The notes under the pieces are model-generated. The model was given only the letters and a program-made list of their open reading frames with translations, was not told where the DNA came from and did not search any database. Below are positions 46,538 through 56,448 of a DNA stretch of 64,000 nucleotides, piece after piece (position 1 is the stretch's first letter; every line of letters starts with the position of its first letter). The stretch is taken from positions 71,430,137 to 71,494,136 of the forward strand of contig CAXIVR010000006.1 in NCBI GenBank assembly GCA_964035755.1, read 5' to 3'. The translations under genes and the position numbers were made by a program. The DNA comes from Teleogryllus oceanicus (taxonomy: Eukaryota > Arthropoda > Insecta > Orthoptera > Gryllidae).

Positions 46538-47025
46538 GTGCATCAGCTGATGGCACTGCAGCGCCTCTGACCGGGAGGTCGTAGGTTCGAGCCCTGACGG
46601 TGACACTATCTCTTCAGCTAGGTCGAATTCAGTCGCTGTCTGGAGGAGAATTCCAGCGGCCGGCTGCTCTGATCGGTAGTTTTCCGTGGTTTCTCCGATT
46701 AATACTAGGCGAATGCGGGAGCAGTATCCCTACCAAACGGGCCACGGACACGTACCTATCCTCTCTACACTAACATGCACTACACTATCACATATTCCGG
46801 GTGACCGGTCGGAGCTTAGAGCTTGTCCGGCTGGGGCGGTGCCCCGCAGGAGGGATAGTCCTGGTTAGGGGGAAACTCCACTAGCCGACGGTGGGTCTGC
46901 GCTGGATCTCGTTGTCCAGCGGGGGATGATCACAGCCATTTCCCGAGAAAAATGCATGCACTACACTAATGGGACTACTGACCAAAGCTGTTTACGCGCC
47001 GGGAAACACGAAAAAATCAATCAAT
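46538..47025 (+). mobile_element. SINE-A copy l, slightly 5'-truncated
   Basis: Starts inside the tRNA-like head (GTGCATCAGCTGATGGCACT), has B box GGTTCGAGCCC, lacks the TTCGACACTAGCTT segment and part of the CA-repeat region, and ends CGGGAAACACGAAAAAATCA with TCAA repeats. It is bounded on both sides by the 46401/47026 duplication. Confidence 0.85.
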
Positions 47026-47178
47026 CACATCCCAACTGCGGAATATCCCCGCCGATGAGTTCCTCTCCCCCACCCACAGCGTCACTGCACCGCTTCGTCT
47101 TTGCTTGTTTGTTCCAATACACCGCCCCACCACTGCCTACGTTTTCACACGCACCACTGTGACACTACATTCCTTCAA
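47026..47178 (+). repeat. Right copy of the long duplication flanking SINE-A copy l
   Basis: Starts CACATCCCAACTGCGGAATA directly after the SINE tail and ends CTACATTCCTTCAA. It has an 18-bp insertion relative to the left copy. Confidence 0.75.
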
Positions 47179-47682
47179 ATGCAGCACGCTGCCACTGCAC
47201 ATTATTTTAAATGCACCGTTCGGACCCTGGTCATTTTTTCAAATGCTCCGATTCGGTCAACGAGTCAGAAAATACTACATAGAATAGCAGATGCGCCTCC
47301 GACTTTGCACCAAATTGAGACCATGTTTTTTGCAGTCAAAGCAGCAGAGAAACAGAGTATTGTGACGTCGTCGTGATGTGAAAAACAACACAGACATGGA
47401 GTTCTTTGTACAGGTTTATTTAATATTACTGTATATTACAATATGTACATCCTCCTTCGGAAACTACCGCTGCACTCCACAGCACTACCATTCCTGAGGC
47501 AAGCCGCCTCCACCTGACCCAGCGTACCCCAGCGTGGTAACCTGTAGCACCGCTCCCGGCATCTGCCGTAGCCACCTTCGCAAATCTGCGACCACCCCTC
47601 ACGGATCAGCAAAATGCCTCCGCACCGCGCTTTGGCACAAACTCGAATGCCAATCGCCAACAATCCACCGGCGTCTATAACG
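47179..47682. other. Unassigned; possible decayed LTR end on minus strand
   Basis: On the minus strand AATAAA near 47420 is followed by a TCTGTGTTGTTTTTCACA end, resembling the end of an LTR. No matching start or target duplication was found, so it is not called as an element. Confidence 0.2.
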
Positions 47683-47930
47683 AGGACACTACCACATATT
47701 CCAGGACACTGGTCGGGAACTTAGAGCTTGCCCCGGCTGGGGCGGTGCCCCGCTGGTGGGAGAGTCCTGGTTAGGGGGAAACCCCACTGGCCGACGGTAG
47801 GTCGGCGCCGGATCTCGCCATCCAGCGGGGCAAGATCACCGCCATCTCCCGAGAAAAGCATGTACTACACTTACAGAACTAAGGAACAAAGCAGTAGAAT
47901 GCCCGGAAACATGAAAAATCAATCAATGAA
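47683..47930 (+). mobile_element. SINE-A copy m, 5'-truncated
   Basis: Starts at ACACTACCACATATTCC and keeps GGTCGGCGCCGGATCTCGCC and the 3' end CCCGGAAACATGAAAAATCA with TCAA repeats. No clear target duplication. Confidence 0.85.
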
Positions 47931-48003
47931 TGCATTGCCCTAGTTTATAATTTAACGTAATGCTAATTGTTTTGCCCATGCTGTCTGTTTTCTGGAGAAC
48001 ATG

Positions 48004-48658
48004 TATAGAACGATTTTCCTAAGGATGAGCCAAAGTGACAGTTCGCGAAAACAAGTGAACATCACGTGTATTTCAGAGAAGTATCCCTCCGCCGCGACAG
48101 CTGTTCAGTCACGTCCCTTCGTAAAGAGCTAAAGGCTCCTGTGAAAACATCCCTATGAAGAAATCTAAGAGTTTCGCTGAGGTATATGCACGTGCGTGAG
48201 TCCGGGAAATATTTAAATTTAATTACGTATGTGGAAAATCTAACATGCTCTCACAATCAGTAAAAGAAAACTGCCAAGAATCTAAATAGAAAGAAAAATG
48301 ATTTTAAGGAAAGCACCGGTACCATCTCGTATTCAAGTCTCGGTTTTAAAATAAACATAATATTTATCACACAAAAAGTAAATTCAATGTAATATATAAA
48401 GAAAAAAAGAATTTTTAGAGAAGAGCACATAACATTGCACTTCCTAATATCAACTATTTCTCGCAGCGCACTATATTTTCGTCGGACGAGGACATCACAA
48501 AACGAAGCGTGGAAGCCATTTACAATTTAGCCAACTACAAACGAACGAATGCAGAAAGGGAGTCTAATGGGCTGGAGGGCACAACGATCACAGAACCTTC
48601 AGTTATGTTGCCAGCACTAGCTGTCACTTTGGCTCATCCTTAGGAAAATCGCTCTATA
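48004..48658 (-). mobile_element. Non-autonomous TIR element (MITE), copy 2
   Basis: Best copy: terminal inverted repeats of about 38 bp are near-identical (48004-48041 and 48621-48658, starting TATAGAACGATTTTCC and, inverted, TATAGAGCGATTTTCC). The interior matches copy 1 (2512-3183) in reverse orientation, including AAATATTTAAATTTAATTAC. TA at both edges. No coding. Confidence 0.85.
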
Positions 48659-48697
48659 CTCGCAATAGTTCGGTCATTTTAAGAGACAATTGTGAAA

Positions 48698-48712
48698 AAA
48701 AATTATTATTAC

Positions 48713-48754
<42 letters not shown>

Positions 48755-48762
48755 TAATACTA
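48698..48762 (+). repeat. (ATT)n microsatellite
   Basis: About 60 bp of ATT units with two ACT interruptions, 40 bp from the end of MITE copy 2. Confidence 0.95.
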
Positions 48763-50775
48763 GTAGTAGTTGCTTTGTGGTAGCAGCAGCATTACGCTGA
48801 CTTTGAAACTGTACCTGGCAGACGATAAATCCCGAAGACGTCGGGCTCCCAAGGGAGTCAAAGCCGCCTTCTGAGAATTGTTGCGTCAGTTGGACAGTGG
48901 CTCTTGTAGAAATACCACTGACTATACATCCGCGAATTTATTATTAATTTTAAGATAAATTACAAAGAATTAATAAAAATAAATTCATAGTACATTTAAA
49001 TATCCATTATACGTAATGTCACGTACAATTACATTGGGATTGTGAAATAAAAAAAATCAATGAATACTTGCCATTCACTTAGACCCGTAGTCGTGCAAAT
49101 AACAAATTCGCTTTCTTGAGTGTGAACTATAGCAGTATAAATAGTTCGTCATAACGTATAGAGGTGCTTAGAAATAAATTGGAAAGGTTCCACCCACAAG
49201 TACGCCAGTTGAAAAAAAAAGAACGTGTCTGAGGTAGACGCCGTAAGTCCCCCTCGCCTGTCGAGGCGAGAGGAGATATCCCCAGGATTGAGGATCGGCG
49301 AAGGGGGGGGGAGAGAACAGGGAGATCGGCGTCCCCTCAGCGGCGGGGGCCTTAAGCCTCAGGGACATCGGTTGGGTATGGCCCAGGCCTGCCCTGCCCT
49401 GCCTTGCCCACGGAGAAAAATGTTGCTGCCCTGCGAGACCATACGTCCATTGGCCGCTCCCGTTGCAATTCCCGACCTCTTCTAATATTTAGTCCCTGTA
49501 TTAAAGTGACACTGATTAAGAAGGATTGTCATTGGGGAATAGGCGGGTCACTCTTCAACCCCTTTAACGCCCCCCACCCACCCCCGCACCGGATGTCTCT
49601 CTCCCACCCCGTCACCCGACTGGACCTCGATCGGTCGAACGGTTCGGAGATTTAAACGCGGCCATTCACAGGACACCGCGCCGCGTCCGTGAAAGTGACT
49701 GACCGATTCTAGAGCTTTCCATCAAGCTTTTAAAACTCTAATCCTGGATTTAAAAAACCTATACCCGCGCGCTCCCTTCTCCCATCAACCTGGCAGTTCG
49801 TTCTCTCTTTTTCCATTAACTACGGGCGAGGGAGGTTGCCGACCGTTACGTCGGATCGCGAACGGCGATAAATTATTTGTACGCACTATATTAGAAATGC
49901 TCTGTCCCGTTGCACGGTACCGACTAGCGACATTGAAACCCACTCCGCGGCCCAGATCGAAACGTGCGACAGCAACGCCGCGGTGCGGCGGGAATGCGCA
50001 ACTGCGACTCTGCAACTAGTCCCGGCGGATTAATTAAAGAATAAGAAAACGGAACGGAGGCGAGATATTACAATGAAGACAGCAAAACCGGGAGAAAGAT
50101 GGTTAAGGACTAAAAAGCGTGCCAAAAAATTCGCGAGGGAGAGGGGTGAGGAAAAAACACGAGAAAACTAATCTTACAAACAAAATAAAATTAACGGCCG
50201 CTAACAAAAGCGGAGAAGTGGCGAGGGGAAGTGGGATGGGGGAGCAGAAAACAGGACGTCGGAAACGCGGACGAAACGAGAAAAGTACGACACGCGGCAA
50301 TAGAAAGAATTAGTTCCGGAAATGCGAAAAGACAAACATAAATCAACGGGAGGAAAAACGAGCTACCGCCGACGCCGACACCACCGTCGCCACCGCGAGT
50401 TTGAAGTCCACCCAACGTGGACAAATTAGCGACGGGACGACAAATTTTTGGCGCACGTGCCTGTGGCGCGGCGCGTGGCGGAAGGCAGAACGAGCGGCCG
50501 CGGCGTCGGTGGCAGCTGCGGTAGCGGTGTCGGCGGTCGAGGCGCTTCATGCGGAGGCGGGAGATACTAATGGTGGGAAGGAGGAGTGCTCACCACATGA
50601 CAATGTGCGTCGGCAGTGACAGACATTAGTTCACGCACTTGTATTATGCATTCGAAACTCGCATGCTGTTTCATGAAGGTAATAGTCACTTTGGGATATT
50701 TGGCATATCCAGAAAATCCTTTTTAATACTAGGTGAAGTACCCTGCGTTGCCCAAGAATTTATCAATCATTTTTT
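48763..50775. other. Mixed unique stretch with GC-rich block 49.5-50.6 kb
   Basis: No supported gene. 49550-50000 and 50360-50600 are CpG-rich and non-repetitive. Open frames there lack splice or domain support. Could hold regulatory DNA. Confidence 0.3.
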
Positions 50776-51222
50776 CAGCTAGGTCGAATTCAGTCGCTGT
50801 GTGGAGGAGAATTCTCGCGGTCTGCTGCTCTGATCGGTAGTTTTCCGTGGTATCCCGATCAACGCCAGGCGAATGCCGGAGCAGTACCCTACCAAACGGG
50901 CCACGGACCGCGCGCGATCTGTCCTTCCTCTTCCTTGTCCTATCCTCTCCTTTACACACACACATGCACTAACATGCACTACACTACCACATATTCCCGG
51001 AGACCGGTCGGAGCTTAGAGCATGTCCGGCTGGGCGGTGCCCCGCTGGTGGGAGAGTCCTGGTTAGGGGGAAACCCCACTAGCCGACGGTAGGTCGGCGC
51101 TGGATCTCGCCATCCGGTGGAGGATGATCACCGCCATCTCCCGAGAAAACGCATGCACTACACTAACGGGACTAATGACCAAAGCAGTTGACGTGCCCAG
51201 AAACACGAAAAAATCAGTCAAT
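50776..51222 (+). mobile_element. SINE-A copy n, 5'-truncated
   Basis: Starts at TTCAGCTAGGTCGAATTCAG, then a complete body to CCCAGAAACACGAAAAAATC with TCAA repeats. It lies tail to tail with copy o. Confidence 0.85.
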
Positions 51223-52804
51223 CAATTGATTGATTGATTTCGGTGCATCAACTGGTAAGGTCATTAGTTTCGTAAGTGTACTGTATCTCTCAACGTGAAG
51301 ACCCTGTTGGTTAGAAAAATCCTGCACCGACTTACGTCGGCTTCCGGGGATTTTCCCTAACCAGGTATCTCCTACCAGCGTGGTACCGCTCCAGCTGGGT
51401 GAAGCTCTAAGTTCCAGACATGTGTGGTACTGTAGTGCGTGACAGTGTACATGAGTGTATTTTAGGGTGGCTCTTAAGTATAGGGTAATTTTTCGAAAAT
51501 TAATTGTTTTCTTCTCTCACCCCTATTTCGGTTTCATTCGACAACAAATGATCTTAACAAAATTTCAGCTCGATCGGTCAACTTCTAGGCGACAGCTTAA
51601 AATTTGAACATTGTACACACAACAAATAATTTCATTAAAAAGAGGTCAACTATTATCCATCGGGACCATTTTCTGTATTCCTTAATTTTGTCTCATTTTC
51701 CTCATTTTCTGTTTTCCTCAATTCTGTATTGCTCAATTGTTTAAACGCATCTAAATCAAATTACACAATTCATTAAATATTTTCTTAAATAACATGAACA
51801 AGTAAAGAAATATTAACTTTTTTATAGTGCACGCATTTATAATAGAAAGATACAAAATCTACAGTCATTTCTCTAGAATCAAATCAGTATTTGAACGAGC
51901 ATTGAACATTATTTTTTCCTAAGAAAGGATTTATTGGATTTGAGATTTTTTTACTATCTTCGGCAACAATTTGTAAAACAAATTGTTGTTAGTTTTATTT
52001 TTTGTGAGAATGGTGTTATATTCCTGAGTGAATTAAACATCTCTTTTCTCAACGTATATCTTTTCAAAAGATCTATATCTTGGCCAGAAGTTGCACCTAT
52101 CGGGAAATTATATCACCTCCGCAAAATTAACTCGACAATGTAATGGCGGCAAGGTAGATACAACAGTTTACGATTAAAAAACTTTTCTAGATTTGTACAG
52201 GCACTATTTACCCGACCCTTTCTTCCTCTCCTGTCACAGCAAAGTGATTTTTTTCGGTAATATCTCTTCTGCTTGGTAAACAGTCATGGGTTCATCTTTT
52301 TCTGAAGATCCTGTGACTTTAGGGACCTCTAGCCCTTGCTCCTTTCCTTAAAATTTTACTATTATTCCAGCCTTTCATCCTTATCAACACGAAGTGTCAA
52401 GAAAACTTTTCATCCCATTGTAACATTAATTTTTTTGGCAGTCGTTTAGATTAAATTTACGTTGAATTTTTGTGTCTCTTTCTTTTTTAATTTTTTCAAA
52501 TTGTTGAATAAAAGTGCGAACTTTTCTAAAACGTTCATTCCTAAGTTTTCAGTTTCATGCTCAAACGCTTCTGCAGCAGCCATTAAATTGTAAACACCAT
52601 TTCTATCAGTTATATTTCACCTACCAAAAACATCAGAAAGGACGTTTGGAGTCAAGTGTCGTTAAGCGCAACACATTGTAGTTGACACTGAGATATATAA
52701 TAGAGCTCTAATGGCGAAAACAATGATGCAGTGTGAAGCATTGTATTATGATGCTTTTAAATACAATATACACCGTCTTGAAAAGGTTTCACTGTATCTT
52801 TATA

Positions 52805-52851
52805 TATTATTACTATTATTAATTTTATTATTATTATTATTATTATTTCTT
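52805..52851 (+). repeat. (ATT)n repeat at the 3' border of the LINE
   Basis: Interrupted ATT units. On the minus strand the LINE's 3' end (a GGGTGAGAAACCCC block, then A-rich) runs straight into this TAA-type tract. Confidence 0.85.
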
Positions 52852-54396
52852 TTTTTCTCGGGGGTTTCTCACCCGGGGTTCATGGTTTGAGGGGCCTCTA
52901 GGCATACCACATTCCTAGCTTTGCATATTGAACAATCCGGCGAACAATCAGGCAGGTTTCAAGAATGACTGACTTTTGAGCTTTTGGGATAATTTTATGA
53001 GGATGAAGACCTATTTTTTTTAAATAATTCTTTAGATTTTTGTTAATCAGACCTGTAGCTGTTATTACAATTGGTATAATTTCAACAGACTCAAGTTTGT
53101 ATATTTCTTTATATTCTATTGATAGGGAATGTATTTTGAGATTTTTCTGTTTCTGCCTTATTGATGTTGTGATCTGCAGGGTGTGTAACATCAATAATGA
53201 ATGCTTTCTTTTCCTGTATGTTATGTAGTAGAATGTCTGGTTTATTTGCCGGGATCGTTTTATCAGTATGTATTGGAAGGTCGTAATACATTTTGAACTG
53301 TTTACTTTCTATGACGGATTTGGCTTTGTATTCTATAATAAGGGATGATTTCCTCTTCTGCCTGTAGAGCGTGTTTGGTTGCCAGTGCTTGGTGTACAAT
53401 ATTTGCAGTTAGGTTGTGCCGATGTAGGTACTCCGTGTTGGCGAGGTTTGTGCACCCAGTGATGAGATGGTCTATTGTCTCTGATGATCGATGACATACT
53501 CTGCATTCGTCATTAACTTCTAGTTTTTCAATAAATCTTTTGTAGTTATTTGTTGAAATAACTTGGTCCTGAATTGCTTGAATGAAACCCTCAGTCTCTC
53601 CAAATAGAGCCCCATCTCTGAGCCATCGCACTGAGGCGTCGTAGTCGGCATTTTCTAGAGCATGGGGAAATCTACCATGGAGAGGTTTGGACTTCCATAC
53701 CTGTAATCTTTCCTTGACTGACGTGATATCAGGGTAGTCTGCATTGTTGCTCAGATTTAAGGGAGTATAGCCTTTGTCACATACTACTACTGCTTTATGT
53801 AGAGGCGACAGTTCGGATTGGGAGTTGAAGTAGTTTTTTAGTCTTGTTACCTGGCGGTTGCATAATGCTTTCAGATCAAGTAGACCACGACCACCAGTTT
53901 TCCTAGGAATGTAGAGGCGTTCTATTGCTGATTTAGGGTGATGCATTCTGAACTTAGTGAGCATAGTGCGTACCATTCTTTTTAGGTTATCAAGATCCGT
54001 TTAGACCAACTGACTATTCCAAAGGAATAAGTCAGCACAGGATGCTCCAGGAATTTATAGCTTTTATTTTATTCTTTGAAATCAGCTCTGTTTCTAGGAT
54101 TTTCCGAAGACGGAGTCTAAACATATTTTCTAGCTGCTGCGTGCTGTCTCTGTGATTAATCATTATATTTTGCTGAAACCTAAATACTTGTAACTGTCAT
54201 GTGGCTGTAATTGTTCTATTGGACTAAGCTCTGCAAAAGTGTTTAGTGTGATTGAGGATTCGACTTTTCCTCCTTTAACATTAAGTGTGGCACACTTGTC
54301 TGTTCCAAAAGTCATGTGTATGTCTTTGCTGAATTGTGATGTGATCTCCAACAGTCTACTTAACTCATTCCTGTCTTTTGCAAATAATTTTAAGTC
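52852..54396 (-). pseudogene. 5'-truncated Dong/R4-like non-LTR retrotransposon (RT C-terminal part plus endonuclease)
   Basis: Minus-strand order is typical of restriction-endonuclease-type LINEs. The first is NDLKLFAKD (RT motif C tail, near 54390), then KYLGF (near 54170). Next come HHPKSAIERLYIPRK and GGRGLLDL (near 53900), followed by a CX2CX8HX4C zinc knuckle, CRVCHRSSETIDHLITGC (near 53470). Last is KPD with an Asp 15 residues on, in the segment ending AFIIDV (near 53200), the PD-D/ExK-type endonuclease site. The frame shifts at about 53970-54165, 53300-53400 and 53110-53200, so it is not functional. R2/R4/Dong/NeSL clades share this C-terminus; the TAA-repeat borders point to Dong. 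Confidence 0.8.

Positions 54397-54454
<58 letters not shown>
54397..54454 (+). repeat. (ATT)n repeat at the 5' truncation of the LINE
   Basis: Perfect ATT units meet the LINE within RT motif C. On the minus strand (AAT)n reads directly into AACGACTTAAAATT. Confidence 0.9.
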
Positions 54455-54455
<1 letters not shown>

Positions 54456-54575
54456 AGTTAGCTCTCTTGGGATTACAGTTAACATACAAATCATGTGGTT
54501 ATGAGTTAATCTAAATGTAAGTTAATAGTGTAATAAAAATTAAAAAACGCATAACAAAAATTCACACGGAAAACA

Positions 54576-54679
54576 TTCAAAACTTCATGGTCGATGAGCG
54601 TCGCCTTAGTTGTCCAAATTACCTCAATTCAAAACTTCATGGTCGATGAGCGTCGCCTTAGTTGTCCAAATTACCTCAA
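54576..54679 (+). repeat. Perfect tandem duplication of a 52-bp unit
   Basis: Units 54576-54627 and 54628-54679 are identical. Each starts TTCAAAACTTCATGGTCGAT and ends AAATTACCTCAA. They lie in the right subterminal region of the TIR element. Confidence 0.95.
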
Positions 54680-55505
54680 CTTTTGAAACGTTGAAAAATA
54701 AGGGCCACCCTAGTAAAAGTAAGGGATGAGGATACGAGAAGGAAGAGGAAGGAAAAATCGCGTGCAGTCCGTGGCCCATTTGCTAGGGTACTGTTCCGGC
54801 ATTCGCCTGGTGTTGATGGGAGAAACCACGGAAAAACACCGATCAGTGCAGCAGACTGCTAGAATTATCCTCTAGGCAGCAGCTCATTTGGACGTAGCTG
54901 GCAAGCTAGTGTCGAAAATCCTGCCACCAGAATTCCAACCGTAGGACTTTTCGACACAGCACAGCAGTGCTAGCAGTTGATGTCCTGTGTCGTCTTTGCC
55001 GGTAGTGATTTATTATGGGAAAAGAAATGATTTAATCTGCAGGTGTCCCACCAACGACGGACCACCCCCAAAACTTCTAAACGGTCGAAATGCAGTTTTC
55101 GCTTAACAATGCGGAATCATGGGGCAAGTAACATGCCGTAGAGAAATTGTCTAAAATATTTTTAGTCGCCTTCGCGGCGTCGAGAGAACACTATCCTTTC
55201 TGTTCAGTTTAAAGTAGAAAATATTACAATGCCAAGTATAGCGCGAAAAGGCCACAGAAATGTGCAACAAGCGCTCGGAGATTATTCCTGTGCCGTCTTG
55301 AAGGTAATGTATTCACGCATAGTCTTGTTCTCATCTTATCTCTACGCAGCCAAGTATTATTTTTATATGGAAATATCGTTGGATACAAGTTTGTTTGAAA
55401 TGTAAATATAAGTACTTCGTATTATACCATTTCTATTTTGGTAATAATATAACCGTACAATATTGGACAACTGATATGTGTACGAAAACGTAAACGTTTG
55501 AGCAA

Positions 55506-55604
55506 TTCGACGGTGGAGCGCTCTGCGACGCCACCGCGCATGCGCGTCCGATCGCAGCGATCGATGCGGAAATCGATTTCAGCTACCGCGCTCGCCGCCG
55601 CGAG
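55506..55604 (+). promoter_or_regulatory. CpG-rich promoter and probable first exon
   Basis: A perfect NRF1-type palindrome GCGCATGCGC at 55536-55545 sits in a CpG-dense segment. At 55604/55605 there is a donor CGAG|GTAAAG. A short untranslated first exon ending here would pair with the acceptor at 56048, giving a 444-bp intron. The transcription start is not visible; 55506 marks the start of the CpG-rich segment. Confidence 0.4.
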
Positions 55605-56048
55605 GTAAAGGTTCCCACAGACCGGCGCGGTAGATTCCCAGCGGATGCGGCGCGAAAAGTTTCGCGCTACACACGGCGGTGGAATTCACGGGACCGTTCA
55701 CACCGGAGCGTCAATTATGAGTCAGCCTTTGGTGACGGTTGGCAAGGTCACTCGACCCAGAGGGGAGGGAAGACTCCCGAACACGGGCGGACTTCCACGA
55801 AACTCGAGCTGCAGTAGAAGAAACGCGTCTGACTGCATTACACATTTCGCCGCCCGATTAAAACTCTGCCAATCCGTAGCCGCGATGCTCGCCTGCCGCG
55901 CAGGTCTGAACGTGCTCATAAGGAGCGCCACCGCGATTCACTAGCTACGGCAAGGCGCCAACACCGTCAAGAATAGAAGTGAGTTTGTACCTGCGATAGA
56001 ACGGGCGAGCCGCACTGCACCTGAACTTAATTTACTAACCTTTTCTAG

Positions 56049-56448
56049 GCAAGACGCCAATGGGCTTGTGATTTATATAAAGACGAGGAAATGGTACTTG
56101 TTTAGGAACTGAAATTTTATGGGAATAGCGTGAAAAACATACACTCCGCATGTTGTACGACCTACACGTGGTGGACGTGATTGGATCAGCGTCTGTGAAA
56201 TGTTCATTATTATTTTCAGATGTTGGGTCCAAAACTAAATTAATTCAACCCGCAACACGTTCAGAATAATAATTATGACTGCTAGTGGACGAGAGACTGG
56301 ATTTCTGTGAACAACAAAGGCCTGCAGAATCACTGAATTCGGAATTCTTCACTACGCGGCGGATGATGTATCCTGGTTAATGGCCTGTGTGAATCCAAAG
56401 GCATCGAGCTGCTTCCATGGCGGGAGAATATTCGCCACAGCAGTTATG
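56049..56448 (+). CDS. Probable second exon carrying a start codon; rest of gene not found
   Basis: The acceptor is unusually good: branch-point consensus TACTAAC at about 56031-56037, then CTTTTCTAG|G. The exon ends at ATG|GTAAGTAAG (56448/56449). Within it, ATG at 56417 in strong context (TTCCATGGCG) reads MAGEYSPQQL and is open to the donor, which splits the next codon after its second base. Earlier ATGs are closed quickly. The first 368 bases would be 5' UTR. No downstream exon was recognised up to 64000, so the first coding intron would be long. Product unknown. Confidence 0.4.

Larger units (their letters stand above)
51465..54710. mobile_element. TIR element inserted in SINE-A copy o, with TA target duplication
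   Basis: Inverted ends GGGTGGCTCTTA (left) and GGGTGGCCCTTA (right, minus strand) are each bordered by TA (51463-51464 and 54711-54712). Subterminal regions share CTCGATCGGTCAACTTC-like and CTCATCGACCATGAAG-like sequence in inverted order. About 1.7 kb belongs to the element itself; the rest is the LINE nested inside. On the minus strand near 52480-52700 a frame reads GMNVLEKFALLFNNLKKLKK, perhaps a decayed internal gene, but no transposase motif was identified. Confidence 0.6.
51223..55005 (-). mobile_element. SINE-A copy o, split in two by a 3.2-kb insertion
   Basis: The 3' half is at 51223-51464 and the 5' half at 54711-55005, same orientation. Their inner ends join in register at the CA-repeat region: AGTGTATTTTA at the left half, GTAAAAGTAAGGGATGAGG at the right half. 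The intact form there reads AGTGTAAGTGTGTGTGTAAG then GGGAGAGG. Removing 51465-54710 plus one TA restores a single diverged SINE-A copy. Confidence 0.75.

Noticed and set aside
47370..47682. Second solo LTR on minus strand
   Set aside because: Only a possible 3' end is visible; no start or target duplication.
54576..54679. CRISPR-like repeat
   Set aside because: Only two adjacent identical units with no spacer, inside a transposon in a eukaryotic genome.
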